From: Gammaproteobacteria bacterium
GTDB taxonomy: Bacteria > Pseudomonadota > Gammaproteobacteria > Enterobacterales > Alteromonadaceae
Reading direction: 5' to 3'
NCBI GenBank assembly: GCA_002401725.1
Contig: NVTW01000022.1
Coordinates: 1-37,487 of the forward strand
DNA length: 37,487 nucleotides
Below, piece after piece: positions 7,130 through 12,606 of the stretch (position 1 is its first letter; each line of letters opens with the position of its first letter). The translations under genes and the position numbers were made by a program. The notes beneath the pieces were generated by a model. That model saw only the letters and a list, made by a program, of their open reading frames with translations. It did not search any database and was not told the DNA's origin.

Positions 7130-8908
7130 CTAAGCCATACTAATTAAGGCATCGCCAACACTTACTGCGTCGCCTTCTTTTATATGAACTGCGGTAATAG
7201 TACCGGCATTAACAGCACGGATCTCAGTTTCCATTTTCATTGCTTCCATTACAATAACCACATCATTAGCATCAACGTGCTCGCCTTCTTCAACCACTAC
7301 TTTAAAAATATTACCTGCAAGAGGTGAATTAAGCGTTTCATCGGCAGTAACAGAGGCCGATTGTTTTAGTACTTCGCCACCAGAGCCTTTGCCCGGTGCT
7401 ATGCTGTCGAGTGTGCCGCCGGGAGCAACAACAACGTCATAGACTTTACCGTCTACTTTTACTGAGTAACTTTCAGGAGTGCTATTGTTAGCATTATCAA
7501 TCGCAGCAGGAGTTGTTTCTTTAGTAGGAACAGGCTCAAAAGCATCAGGGTTATTGCGGTTTTCTAAAAACTTCAAGCCAATTTGCGGAAATAACGCATA
7601 AGTTAAGACATCATCAATACTTTCGTCGGCAAGCGTTATATTTTTAGCTTTTGCTAATTCTTTTAATTCGCCCGTTAACACATCGACTTCAGGCGATAAC
7701 AAATCAGCGGGACGACAAGTAACCACTGTGCCACCATCTAACACCCGTGCTTGTAACTCAGCATTAACAGGCGCAGCTGTTGCACCATATTCGCCTTTTA
7801 AAACGCCGGCGGTTTCTTTGGTGATCGATTTATAACGTTCACCGGTTAATATATTAAGCACCGCTTGTGTACCAACAATTTGCGATGTTGGCGTAACTAA
7901 CGGAATATAACCTAAATCTTCACGTACTTTAGGGATTTCAGTTAAGACTTCATCAAGTCGGTCTGCTGCACCCTGCTCTTTTAACTGGTTTTCCATATTC
8001 GTTAACATGCCACCGGGAACTTGTGCGAGTAAAATACGCGCATCAATACCACGCAAGCTGCCTTCAAATTTGGCATATTTTTCACGGACATTTCTAAAAT
8101 AAGCCGCAACTTCAGCTAATTTTTCTAAATCTAAGCCGGTATCGCGCGCAGTACCTTCAACCATGGCAACCACCGTTTCTGTCGGTGAATGCCCATAAGT
8201 CATACTCATTGACGAAATGGACGTATCAATCACATCAATATCGGCATCAATAGCTTTCATGTGCGTGGCAATGCTTAATCCCGTAGTAGCATGACAATGC
8301 AAAGAAATGGGTAAAGCAACCGTTTCTTTTAAACGACCAATTAATTCAGCAGCATCATACGGTTTTAATAAACCAGACATATCTTTAATACAAAGCGAAT
8401 GCGCGCCCATATCTTCAATTTGTTTTGCCATAGTTAACCACCCTGCTAAGGTGTGAACTGGACTTTCGGTATAACTTAACGTGCCTTGTGCATGTGCGCC
8501 TACTTTAACAGCGGCTTTAATTGACGTTTGTAAATTACGAACGTCATTCATTGCATCGAAAATACGAAAAACATCAATACCATTAACATGAGCGCGTTCA
8601 ACAAATTTTTCGACCACATCATCGGCATAATGACGATAACCTAAAATATTTTGACCACGAAACAACATTTGTTGCTTGGTATTAGGCATGGCTTTTTTCA
8701 GCGCCCGTAAACGTTCCCACGGATCTTCGCCTAAATAACGAATACACGAGTCAAAGGTGGCTCCGCCCCAAGATTCGATTGACCAATAGCCTACTTCATC
8801 AAGTAATGGTGCAATAGGCAGCATATCTTCTAAACGTAATCGTGTGGCGAGTAGTGATTGATGGCCATCTCTTAATACCACTTCGGTGATCCCTAACGGC
8901 TTAGTCAT
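7130..8908 (-). CDS. oadA: Oxaloacetate decarboxylase alpha subunit (biotin carboxyltransferase)
   Basis: The 592-residue protein has an N-terminal carboxyltransferase TIM barrel beginning [10 protein letters not shown] (D14 metal ligand), with CIKDMSGLL (catalytic lysine, near residue 178) and LHCHATTG (metal histidines, near 205). Then come the conserved PYC/OadA-type domain, a linker rich in Pro, Thr and Asn, and a C-terminal biotinyl domain with [10 protein letters not shown], where K558 is the biotinylated lysine. The subunit moves the carboxyl group of oxaloacetate onto biotin, giving pyruvate. It is the middle gene of oadG-oadA-oadB, with 11 bases to oadG and 8 to oadB. Confidence 0.96.
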   Translation of the reverse strand: MTKPLGITEVVLRDGHQSLLATRLRLEDMLPIAPLLDEVGYWSIESWGGATFDSCIRYLGEDPWERLRALKKAMPNTKQQMLFRGQNILGYRHYADDVVEKFVERAHVNGIDVFRIFDAMNDVRNLQTSIKAAVKVGAHAQGTLSYTESPVHTLAGWLTMAKQIEDMGAHSLCIKDMSGLLKPYDAAELIGRLKETVALPISLHCHATTGLSIATHMKAIDADIDVIDTSISSMSMTYGHSPTETVVAMVEGTARDTGLDLEKLAEVAAYFRNVREKYAKFEGSLRGIDARILLAQVPGGMLTNMENQLKEQGAADRLDEVLTEIPKVREDLGYIPLVTPTSQIVGTQAVLNILTGERYKSITKETAGVLKGEYGATAAPVNAELQARVLDGGTVVTCRPADLLSPEVDVLTGELKELAKAKNITLADESIDDVLTYALFPQIGLKFLENRNNPDAFEPVPTKETTPAAIDNANNSTPESYSVKVDGKVYDVVVAPGGTLDSIAPGKGSGGEVLKQSASVTADETLNSPLAGNIFKVVVEEGEHVDANDVVIVMEAMKMETEIRAVNAGTITAVHIKEGDAVSVGDALISMA

Positions 8909-8919
8909 TTGTTTTACTC

Positions 8920-9225
8920 CTATTGCCTAGCTTTTATATTTGGTTGTATATGAACTTTTGTATTAGTTGGTGCATTTAAGTGTTGTTGACGATATTGTGT
9001 TACTGCACTGGTAATAGCGGCGACAATGGCCGGCGAAACACCCTCACTAAGTTTAGTTTTAGTTGTATACTTTTTTACTTTAGTTTGCACTATCGGATCT
9101 GGAAACTTTCTCGCTAACGGGGCTAACACAAAATTAATAATAAATATTAACAAGCCTAAAAAAGCATAAACAAACACCATACCGACAAACAATAAAGTAC
9201 CAGCTTCAGTAAATAACTGGTTCAT
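8920..9225 (-). CDS. oadG: Oxaloacetate decarboxylase gamma subunit
   Basis: A small single-pass membrane protein (helix about residues 10-35, [20 protein letters not shown]) with a soluble tail that assembles the alpha and beta subunits. The reading frame extends to 9255, but the start at 9225 (MNQLFTEAG) is chosen because AAGGTGA, a strong ribosome-binding site, ends 7 bases before it and the family starts there. The product is then 101 residues. The tail has [13 protein letters not shown], a common OadG feature; the metal-binding histidines seen in some homologues are not obvious at the very end. It is the first gene of the operon. Confidence 0.88.
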   Translation of the reverse strand: MNQLFTEAGTLLFVGMVFVYAFLGLLIFIINFVLAPLARKFPDPIVQTKVKKYTTKTKLSEGVSPAIVAAITSAVTQYRQQHLNAPTNTKVHIQPNIKARQ

Positions 9226-9283
9226 AATTTTCACCTTAGACGTAATATAGTACAAAATTTAACAATTAGAATAATCACTCCAA

Positions 9284-9318
9284 TTCTGAAAAACAAATTT
9301 AATTTGCCTGTTTCAGAA
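9284..9318 (-). promoter_or_regulatory. Leader hairpin in the predicted oadG 5' untranslated region
   Basis: TTCTGAAA pairs with TTTCAGAA and, inside, CAAAT pairs with ATTTG around a 3-base loop, with a small internal bulge. It lies 59 bases upstream of the oadG start. No T run follows on the minus strand, so it is not a standard terminator. Confidence 0.35.
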
Positions 9319-9373
9319 AAATAATTGTTCGTCAATAGATAAAATTAATATAATTGCATTTTTATTTACTTTT

Positions 9374-9403
9374 ATTATATAAATATTCAACAAACATCGC
9401 GAA
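9374..9403 (-). promoter_or_regulatory. Candidate oadGAB promoter
   Basis: On the minus strand, a perfect -10 TATAAT (9374-9379) has a poor -35 TTCGCG (9398-9403) 18 bases upstream. The nearest palindrome (9411-9422) lies just upstream of this -35, which would suit an activator, or looping between the two palindromes. Weak call. Confidence 0.3.
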
Positions 9404-9410
9404 AGAAGAT

Positions 9411-9466
9411 ATTGTATACAATAGTTTTTGCTGTTTTTATTGAATTAAGCGGACATTGTATACAAT
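9411..9466. promoter_or_regulatory. Two identical ATTGTATACAAT palindromes, likely GntR/FCD-type operators
   Basis: The perfect 12-bp palindrome ATTGTATACAAT occurs at 9411-9422 and again at 9455-9466, centres 44 bp apart, about four helical turns, so both face the same side of DNA. The sequence equals the site I recall for the GntR-family repressor MdcY of Acinetobacter malonate metabolism and resembles other FCD-subfamily sites. The pair lies between oadG and the divergent lipoprotein gene, and could control either. The regulator gene is not in the window. Confidence 0.6.
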
Positions 9467-9641
9467 ATTGCTTATGTAGTGCCGTATAAGTAAAGTGAAT
9501 ATTGAACATTAGAATAAGTGAATGAAACATGTATATTCAGCGTATTTAATGCACTAAATATTATAATATTCAGTTAAATTAACTATACTTAAAGGGATTT
9601 TTAGAAGGATATTTTTTATAACGGTACTGTTTAGGAAGAAA

Positions 9642-9881
9642 ATGAAAGGATTATTAATTATATTATGCAGCTTACTCTTAGTTGCTTGCTCAAGCGGTGT
9701 CTCAGTAAACCTAGGAGACTCGGCATTAGGCGCAGTAGTTAATACGGCAATGACGATTAATTCAGCAAAAGCTCAGCATACCAAACACAGAGCTTGTGAT
9801 AATAAAAACAAAAAAGCGCAACAACAATGCTTACAAGAAATAGCAAAATTAAAAAGCATACTGGCTAAGAGAACTCAGTAG
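9642..9881 (+). CDS. Small predicted lipoprotein, unknown function
   Basis: The 79-residue product starts with a lipoprotein signal peptide: MKGLLIILCSLLLVAC, lipobox LVAC with the acylated cysteine at C16, followed by SSG, which favours the outer membrane. The mature part is about 64 residues with a basic, Lys/Gln-rich C-terminal half and two cysteines that could pair. A clear ribosome-binding site (AGGAAG, 9632-9637) supports the start. I do not recognise a family. It runs towards the tRNA array and shares the hairpin at 9921-9942 as its likely end. Confidence 0.65.
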   Translation: MKGLLIILCSLLLVACSSGVSVNLGDSALGAVVNTAMTINSAKAQHTKHRACDNKNKKAQQQCLQEIAKLKSILAKRTQ

Positions 9882-9920
9882 CAGAATAGTTGATTTAGAG
9901 AGTAAATTTCAGACGAAAAA

Positions 9921-9942
9921 AAACCAGTCAAAAGACTGGTTT
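9921..9942 (-). terminator. Terminator of the tRNA array (possibly bidirectional)
   Basis: A perfect 9-bp stem AAACCAGTC/GACTGGTTT with a four-base loop. On the minus strand it is followed by an unbroken T run (eight T including the arm end), making it a good Rho-independent terminator 21 bases after the last tRNA-Arg. On the plus strand the tail TTATTCTCTT is weaker but may end the lipoprotein transcript. Confidence 0.8.
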
Positions 9943-9962
9943 ATTCTCTTACTTAAAAGATG

Positions 9963-10039
9963 TGGCGGACGCGGCAGGAGTCGAACCTGCGACCGCCTGG
10001 TTCGTAGCCAGGTACTCTATCCAGCTGAGCTACGCGTCC
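9963..10039 (-). tRNA. tRNA-Arg(ACG), distal intact copy
   Basis: A 77-base tRNA. The acceptor arms GGACGCG and CGCGTCC pair fully, followed by discriminator G and an encoded CCA. D arm GCTCAGCTGGATAGAGT, anticodon arm CCTGG-CTACGAA-CCAGG giving anticodon ACG (A34 becoming inosine, reading CGU/CGC/CGA), and T arm GCAGG-TTCGACT-CCTGC are all intact. It is the last unit of the array and lies just before the terminator. Confidence 0.97.
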
Positions 10040-10076
10040 GCGGTCAAGTTTTATTTTATATCTCACTCCGAGATAG

Positions 10077-10134
10077 CGAACCTTGTTCGTAGCCATCTTA
10101 ACCTGAATAACCTATCCAGTTAAGTGACGGATTC
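10077..10134 (-). pseudogene. Degenerate tRNA-Arg unit (5' half only)
   Basis: Corresponds to the tRNA-Arg 5' half. It keeps ACTGGATAG from the D loop and GGCTACGAAC from the anticodon loop, but the acceptor and D arm are eroded and there is no T arm, 3' acceptor or CCA. It is a close relative of 10553-10611, sharing the inserted GGTTATTCAG block. CTTAAC and GTTAAG form a new small stem. Confidence 0.7.
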
Positions 10135-10187
10135 ACAATCTAAAAATTTCTTTATACAGCTTTAATAGTAGCTGTTTTTCATTGCAT

Positions 10188-10223
10188 TACCAACAAGAAG
10201 CTATCCAGCTGAGCTTCTTATCC
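10188..10223 (-). pseudogene. Degenerate tRNA-Arg 5' fragment
   Basis: Only the rebuilt 5' end remains: GGATAAG in place of GGACGCG, then a hairpin of AAGAAGC and GCTTCTT around the D-loop sequence TCAGCTGGATA. It is identical to the 5' part of the chimeric unit at 10286-10380. Nothing tRNA-like follows until the eroded unit at 10077-10134. Confidence 0.6.
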
Positions 10224-10285
10224 GCAAATAACCTATTATTTATATCTCGGTTGGAGATAGTCCACTATCTTCATTAGAAGAAAAG

Positions 10286-10380
10286 TGGCGGACGCGGCAG
10301 GAGTCGAACCTGCGACCGAAAAGACTCAGTCGTAGCCAACTCTTTACCAACAAGAAGCTATCCAGCTGAGCTTCTTATCC
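10286..10380 (-). pseudogene. Chimeric 95-base tRNA-Arg-like unit
   Basis: The 3' half is a perfect tRNA-Arg: T arm GCAGG-TTCGACT-CCTGC, acceptor CGCGTCC, G and CCA. The 5' half is replaced by GGATAAG and the AAGAAGC/GCTTCTT hairpin, so the 5' acceptor arm no longer pairs properly with CGCGTCC. In place of the anticodon arm, AAAGA and TCTTT enclose TTGGCTACGACTGA. It is 18 bases too long for a normal tRNA-Arg and should not be charged, but its intact T arm and CCA could still be recognised by RNA-processing enzymes. Confidence 0.8.
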
Positions 10381-10441
10381 GCAAATAACCTTTATTTATA
10401 TCTTGGTTGGAGATAGTCCACTATCTTCATTAGAAGAAAAG

Positions 10442-10518
10442 TGGCGGACGCGGCAGGAGTCGAACCTGCGACCGCCTGGTTCGTAGCCAGGTACTCTATC
10501 CAGCTGAGCTACGCGTCC
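10442..10518 (-). tRNA. tRNA-Arg(ACG), proximal intact copy
   Basis: Identical in its 77 bases to the copy at 9963-10039: acceptor GGACGCG/CGCGTCC, anticodon ACG, discriminator G and encoded CCA. Since every other unit between the two is broken, the array supplies only two working copies. Confidence 0.97.
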
Positions 10519-10552
10519 GCAATAACCTTTATTTACATCTCGGTTGGAGATA

Positions 10553-10611
10553 ACGAACCTTGTTCGTAGCCACCTTAGTCTGAATAACCTATCCAGCTGA
10601 GCTACGCGTCC
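10553..10611 (-). pseudogene. Degenerate tRNA-Arg unit (5' half, better preserved)
   Basis: Starts with the intact 5' part of tRNA-Arg (GGACGCGTAGCTCAGCTGGA at the 10592-10611 end), then switches to the block TAGGTTATTCAG, then GGCTACGAAC, and runs straight into the ACGAAC/GTTCGT spacer hairpin. The 3' half is gone. The short match CTACGAAC between anticodon loop and spacer hairpin could be where a deletion joined the two. Confidence 0.75.
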
Positions 10612-10674
10612 GCAATAACCTATTATTTATATCTCGGTTGGAGATAACGAAATAAATTCGTAAGTAAAATAGAA

Positions 10675-10766
10675 TGGCGGTGAGCGAGAGATTCGAACTC
10701 TCGAACGGATTTAAAGCCGTTACTCCCTTAGCAGGGGAGCGCCTTCGGCCACTCGGCCAGCTCACC
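10675..10766 (-). tRNA. tRNA-Ser(GCT)
   Basis: A 92-base class II tRNA with long variable arm. The acceptor arms GGTGAGC and GCTCACC pair fully, followed by discriminator G and encoded CCA. The anticodon arm CTCCC-CTGCTAA-GGGAG region gives anticodon GCT, reading AGU/AGC. The variable arm (AACGG...CCGTT) and T arm (CGAGA-GTTCGAA-TCTCG) are intact. It is the first gene of the array, as in the serV-argV group of E. coli next to csrA. Confidence 0.96.
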
Positions 10767-10830
10767 TATTTATTCTACTTTTAACTGCCACAGTAATTAA
10801 ATATATTAGCTGCCGTTTCAGTGGGTGCGA

Positions 10831-10858
10831 ATATTAATAGATATAAAAAATATGTCAA
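10831..10858 (-). promoter_or_regulatory. Promoter of the tRNA-Ser/tRNA-Arg array
   Basis: On the minus strand a perfect -35 TTGACA (10853-10858) and a -10 TAATAT (10831-10836) are 16 bases apart, followed by TCGCACCC, a GC-rich discriminator expected for stringently controlled stable RNA. The tRNA-Ser 5' end lies 65 bases downstream. Confidence 0.75.
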
Positions 10859-11002
10859 ACAATTTTTTAGCTTTAATGACTGTTTGTTGAGATTTCATCC
10901 AACAAGCTATTTTTTTATACGTTTTATCGGCAAAACCTCGTTAAAAATAGCAAGCAGGAATAAAACAACCTTTAAACTAGCCGTTGAAAAAATGGCAATA
11001 AA

Positions 11003-11023
11003 AAGCCGACTAAATGTCGGCTT
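11003..11023 (-). terminator. Rho-independent terminator of csrA
   Basis: A perfect 8-bp stem AAGCCGAC/GTCGGCTT with a 5-base loop lies 18 bases past the csrA stop; on the minus strand it is followed by TTTATTG, the arm and tail together giving five T. Confidence 0.85.
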
Positions 11024-11040
11024 GTCATCGAGTAATTAAA

Positions 11041-11235
11041 TTAAAAATTACCCGTCTGTGCCTTTTCGTCTTTCTCGGCCTGGATACGCATGTAAATTTC
11101 CTCGCGATGCACTGAAATTTCTTTTGGTGCATTTACGCCAATACGTACTTGGTTACCTTTTACTCCTAAAACAGTGACGGTGACATCGTCGCCAATCATC
11201 AATGTTTCACCAACTCGACGTGTTAATATTAACAT
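11041..11235 (-). CDS. csrA: Carbon storage regulator CsrA
   Basis: The 64-residue protein is near-identical to the family: [30 protein letters not shown] and VHREEIY are all intact. L4 and R44 (in VHRE), which contact RNA in CsrA dimers, are present. CsrA binds GGA motifs in mRNA leaders to repress or stabilise them and controls glycogen, motility and biofilm. A very strong purine-rich ribosome-binding site (AAAGGAAAGGAA) precedes the ATG. Its place between aspartokinase/alaS and the tRNA-Ser/Arg array is conserved in gammaproteobacteria. A promoter candidate and terminator of its own suggest it can be made as a single-gene message. Confidence 0.98.
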   Translation of the reverse strand: MLILTRRVGETLMIGDDVTVTVLGVKGNQVRIGVNAPKEISVHREEIYMRIQAEKDEKAQTGNF

Positions 11236-11240
11236 GTTTT

Positions 11241-11274
11241 ATTCCTTTCCTTTTACTGGTTAAAATTGAAGTCC
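11241..11274 (-). promoter_or_regulatory. GGA motifs in the csrA leader, possible autoregulatory sites
   Basis: Three GGA triplets lie in the last 40 bases before csrA (reverse complements at 11243-11245, 11248-11250 and 11272-11274). The first two overlap the ribosome-binding site. CsrA recognises such GGA motifs, and autoregulation is known for E. coli csrA; here it is inferred. Confidence 0.4.
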
Positions 11275-11312
11275 ACTAAATTTTTAACTTTAAATTTACT
11301 AAGCTAGGCGCA

Positions 11313-11340
11313 AATATAAAGTTAGACTATTTTACAACAA
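11313..11340 (-). promoter_or_regulatory. Candidate csrA promoter
   Basis: On the minus strand, -35 TTGTTG (11335-11340) and -10 TATATT (11313-11318) are 16 bases apart, about 78 bases before the csrA start, in the 132-bp gap after the aspartokinase gene. Confidence 0.45.
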
Positions 11341-11367
11341 AAAACACGCAAATAGACAGATTTATCA

Positions 11368-12600
11368 TCAATATTCTAATAAATTCAATTTAAAAGTATT
11401 ATGCAGTGCATGTACCCCTTTAAATAAATCAGCGCTATCAACCATAAATGAGTGATGTATATCAGAACTTGCAAGCGAATATACCGTAATATTTTTCTGC
11501 GATAAGACCGTTAATGCTTGTGCTAAAATATCATCAACTGACTGAAGTTTTGCACCAATCACCGAAAGTTTAGCAACATTATCATTGCTAAGAATAGCAG
11601 CAAAGCGGCAATATTCAGTAATTAATTGTAATGCTTTAGCGTGTGCATGTTTGGTAATGCTAAAGGTAAGTAAAAATTCGGTGGTGCTTTTTTGGATCTG
11701 CGTGAGCATATCAAGCTCAATTCCTTCATCAGTAAATGCTTGTAACAATGCATTGATGTGAACCGCATTTTTTATTTTCGATAATGAAATTAACACTTGG
11801 TTTTGTTGGTGTGCAATATTCGACACTAGATGATTATTTTTTGCTAATTCAATTTCATCATCCGTTACTTTAGTGCCACTACTATCGTATGAGTCAGTAT
11901 CAATAAAGCTATTTAATACCCGGATCGGTAAGTTATGCTGCATAGCATAGGCAACAGAGCGATTGTGCAATACTTTGGCGCCTAAATTTGCCATCATCAA
12001 CATTTCAGCAAAAGAAATTTGATCGAGCTTACGTGCGTTTTTTTCAATACGAGGATCTGCGGTATAAATCCCGTCAACATCGGTAAATATTTGGCACTCG
12101 CTCGCCCCTAAGGCAACCGCAATGGCAACCGCTGATGTGTCAGATCCCCCCCGCCCTAACGTGGTTACATTGCCTTCTTGATCAACGCCTTGAAAACCAG
12201 CCACTAACACCACTTGTTCTTGCTCTAATGATTGTGCTAAGCGTTGCGTTTTAACCGTTTTAATATGCGCACGAGAAAAGTGATTGTCGGTAATAATGCC
12301 CACTTGATGTGCCAATAATGAAACCGCAGAGTAGCCACGTTTAATTAATGCAATAGCCAATAATGCAATGCTCACTTGCTCTCCTGTTGAAAGCAGCATA
12401 TCGAGTTCACGATTCGAGGCTTGTTTATCTAAAGAACGAGCTAATGACAGCAAGCGATTAGTTTCGCCAGCCATAGCGGAAATAACCGCCACTACTTGGT
12501 GCCCTTGCTGGCGAGTTTTTATAATATTTTCAGCAACAACTTCAATACGGTTGAGAGAACCGACAGAGGTTCCCCCATATTTTTGAACGATAACAGCCAT
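11368..12600 (-). CDS. lysC: Aspartate kinase (monofunctional, ACT-regulated)
   Basis: The 410-residue enzyme begins VIVQKYGGTSVGS (K7 in the ATP-binding KYGGTSV motif), has GFQGVDQEGNVTTLGRGGSD (catalytic region), and DVDGIYTADPR, all hallmarks of aspartokinases. The last 150 residues form paired ACT domains that sense lysine and/or threonine; FVLTFSIT-like strands are seen but the specificity cannot be read. It phosphorylates aspartate, the first step to lysine, threonine, methionine and diaminopimelate. It starts 6 bases after the alaS stop and so is probably translated from the alaS message. This position between alaS and csrA is common in Vibrio and Shewanella relatives. Confidence 0.93.
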   Translation of the reverse strand: MAVIVQKYGGTSVGSLNRIEVVAENIIKTRQQGHQVVAVISAMAGETNRLLSLARSLDKQASNRELDMLLSTGEQVSIALLAIALIKRGYSAVSLLAHQVGIITDNHFSRAHIKTVKTQRLAQSLEQEQVVLVAGFQGVDQEGNVTTLGRGGSDTSAVAIAVALGASECQIFTDVDGIYTADPRIEKNARKLDQISFAEMLMMANLGAKVLHNRSVAYAMQHNLPIRVLNSFIDTDSYDSSGTKVTDDEIELAKNNHLVSNIAHQQNQVLISLSKIKNAVHINALLQAFTDEGIELDMLTQIQKSTTEFLLTFSITKHAHAKALQLITEYCRFAAILSNDNVAKLSVIGAKLQSVDDILAQALTVLSQKNITVYSLASSDIHHSFMVDSADLFKGVHALHNTFKLNLLEY

Positions 12601-12606
12601 TAAATA

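Larger units (their letters stand above)
9256..9641. other. 386-bp non-coding region between oadG and a divergent lipoprotein gene
   Basis: No coding sequence is visible. The region holds a leader hairpin of oadG (9284-9318), a weak minus-strand promoter candidate (9374-9403), two identical palindromes (9411-9422 and 9455-9466) and a weak plus-strand promoter candidate (TTGCTT at 9468-9473, TAAAGT at 9491-9496, 17 bases apart). It is very AT-rich. Confidence 0.7.
10187..10474 (-). repeat. Tandem duplication inside the tRNA array
   Basis: The stretch 10187-10318 is repeated almost exactly at 10344-10474 (offset 157, then 156 after a one-base indel). Each copy covers an altered tRNA 5' end, a spacer with its two hairpins, and the 3' half of a tRNA-Arg. 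The near identity shows a recent duplication that created or spread the chimeric unit. Confidence 0.8.
10059..10661 (-). repeat. Five copies of a hairpin-bearing inter-tRNA spacer
   Basis: Each spacer contains TATCTC, a 5-base loop and GAGATA, in copies at 10059-10075, 10243-10259, 10399-10415, 10536-10552 and 10630-10646. Right beside each is a second hairpin: CGAAC/GTTCG (10077-10089), GATAGT/ACTATC (10256-10269 and 10412-10425), ACGAAC/GTTCGT (10553-10567) and ACGAA/TTCGT (10647-10661). The first is conserved in sequence, the second only in pairing. They mark an ancestral array of at least five tRNA-Arg units and probably guide RNase processing. Confidence 0.75.

Noticed and set aside
9963-10766. 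CRISPR array or integration site in the repeated tRNA region
   Set aside because: The repeats are tRNA pieces and their spacers, with no cas genes; no integrase or attachment-site duplication next to a foreign gene block was seen.
10821-11039. A 72-codon plus-strand reading frame starting with GTG between tRNA-Ser and csrA
   Set aside because: It runs through the tRNA promoter and the csrA terminator, has no ribosome-binding site, and its product looks like random AT-rich sequence.
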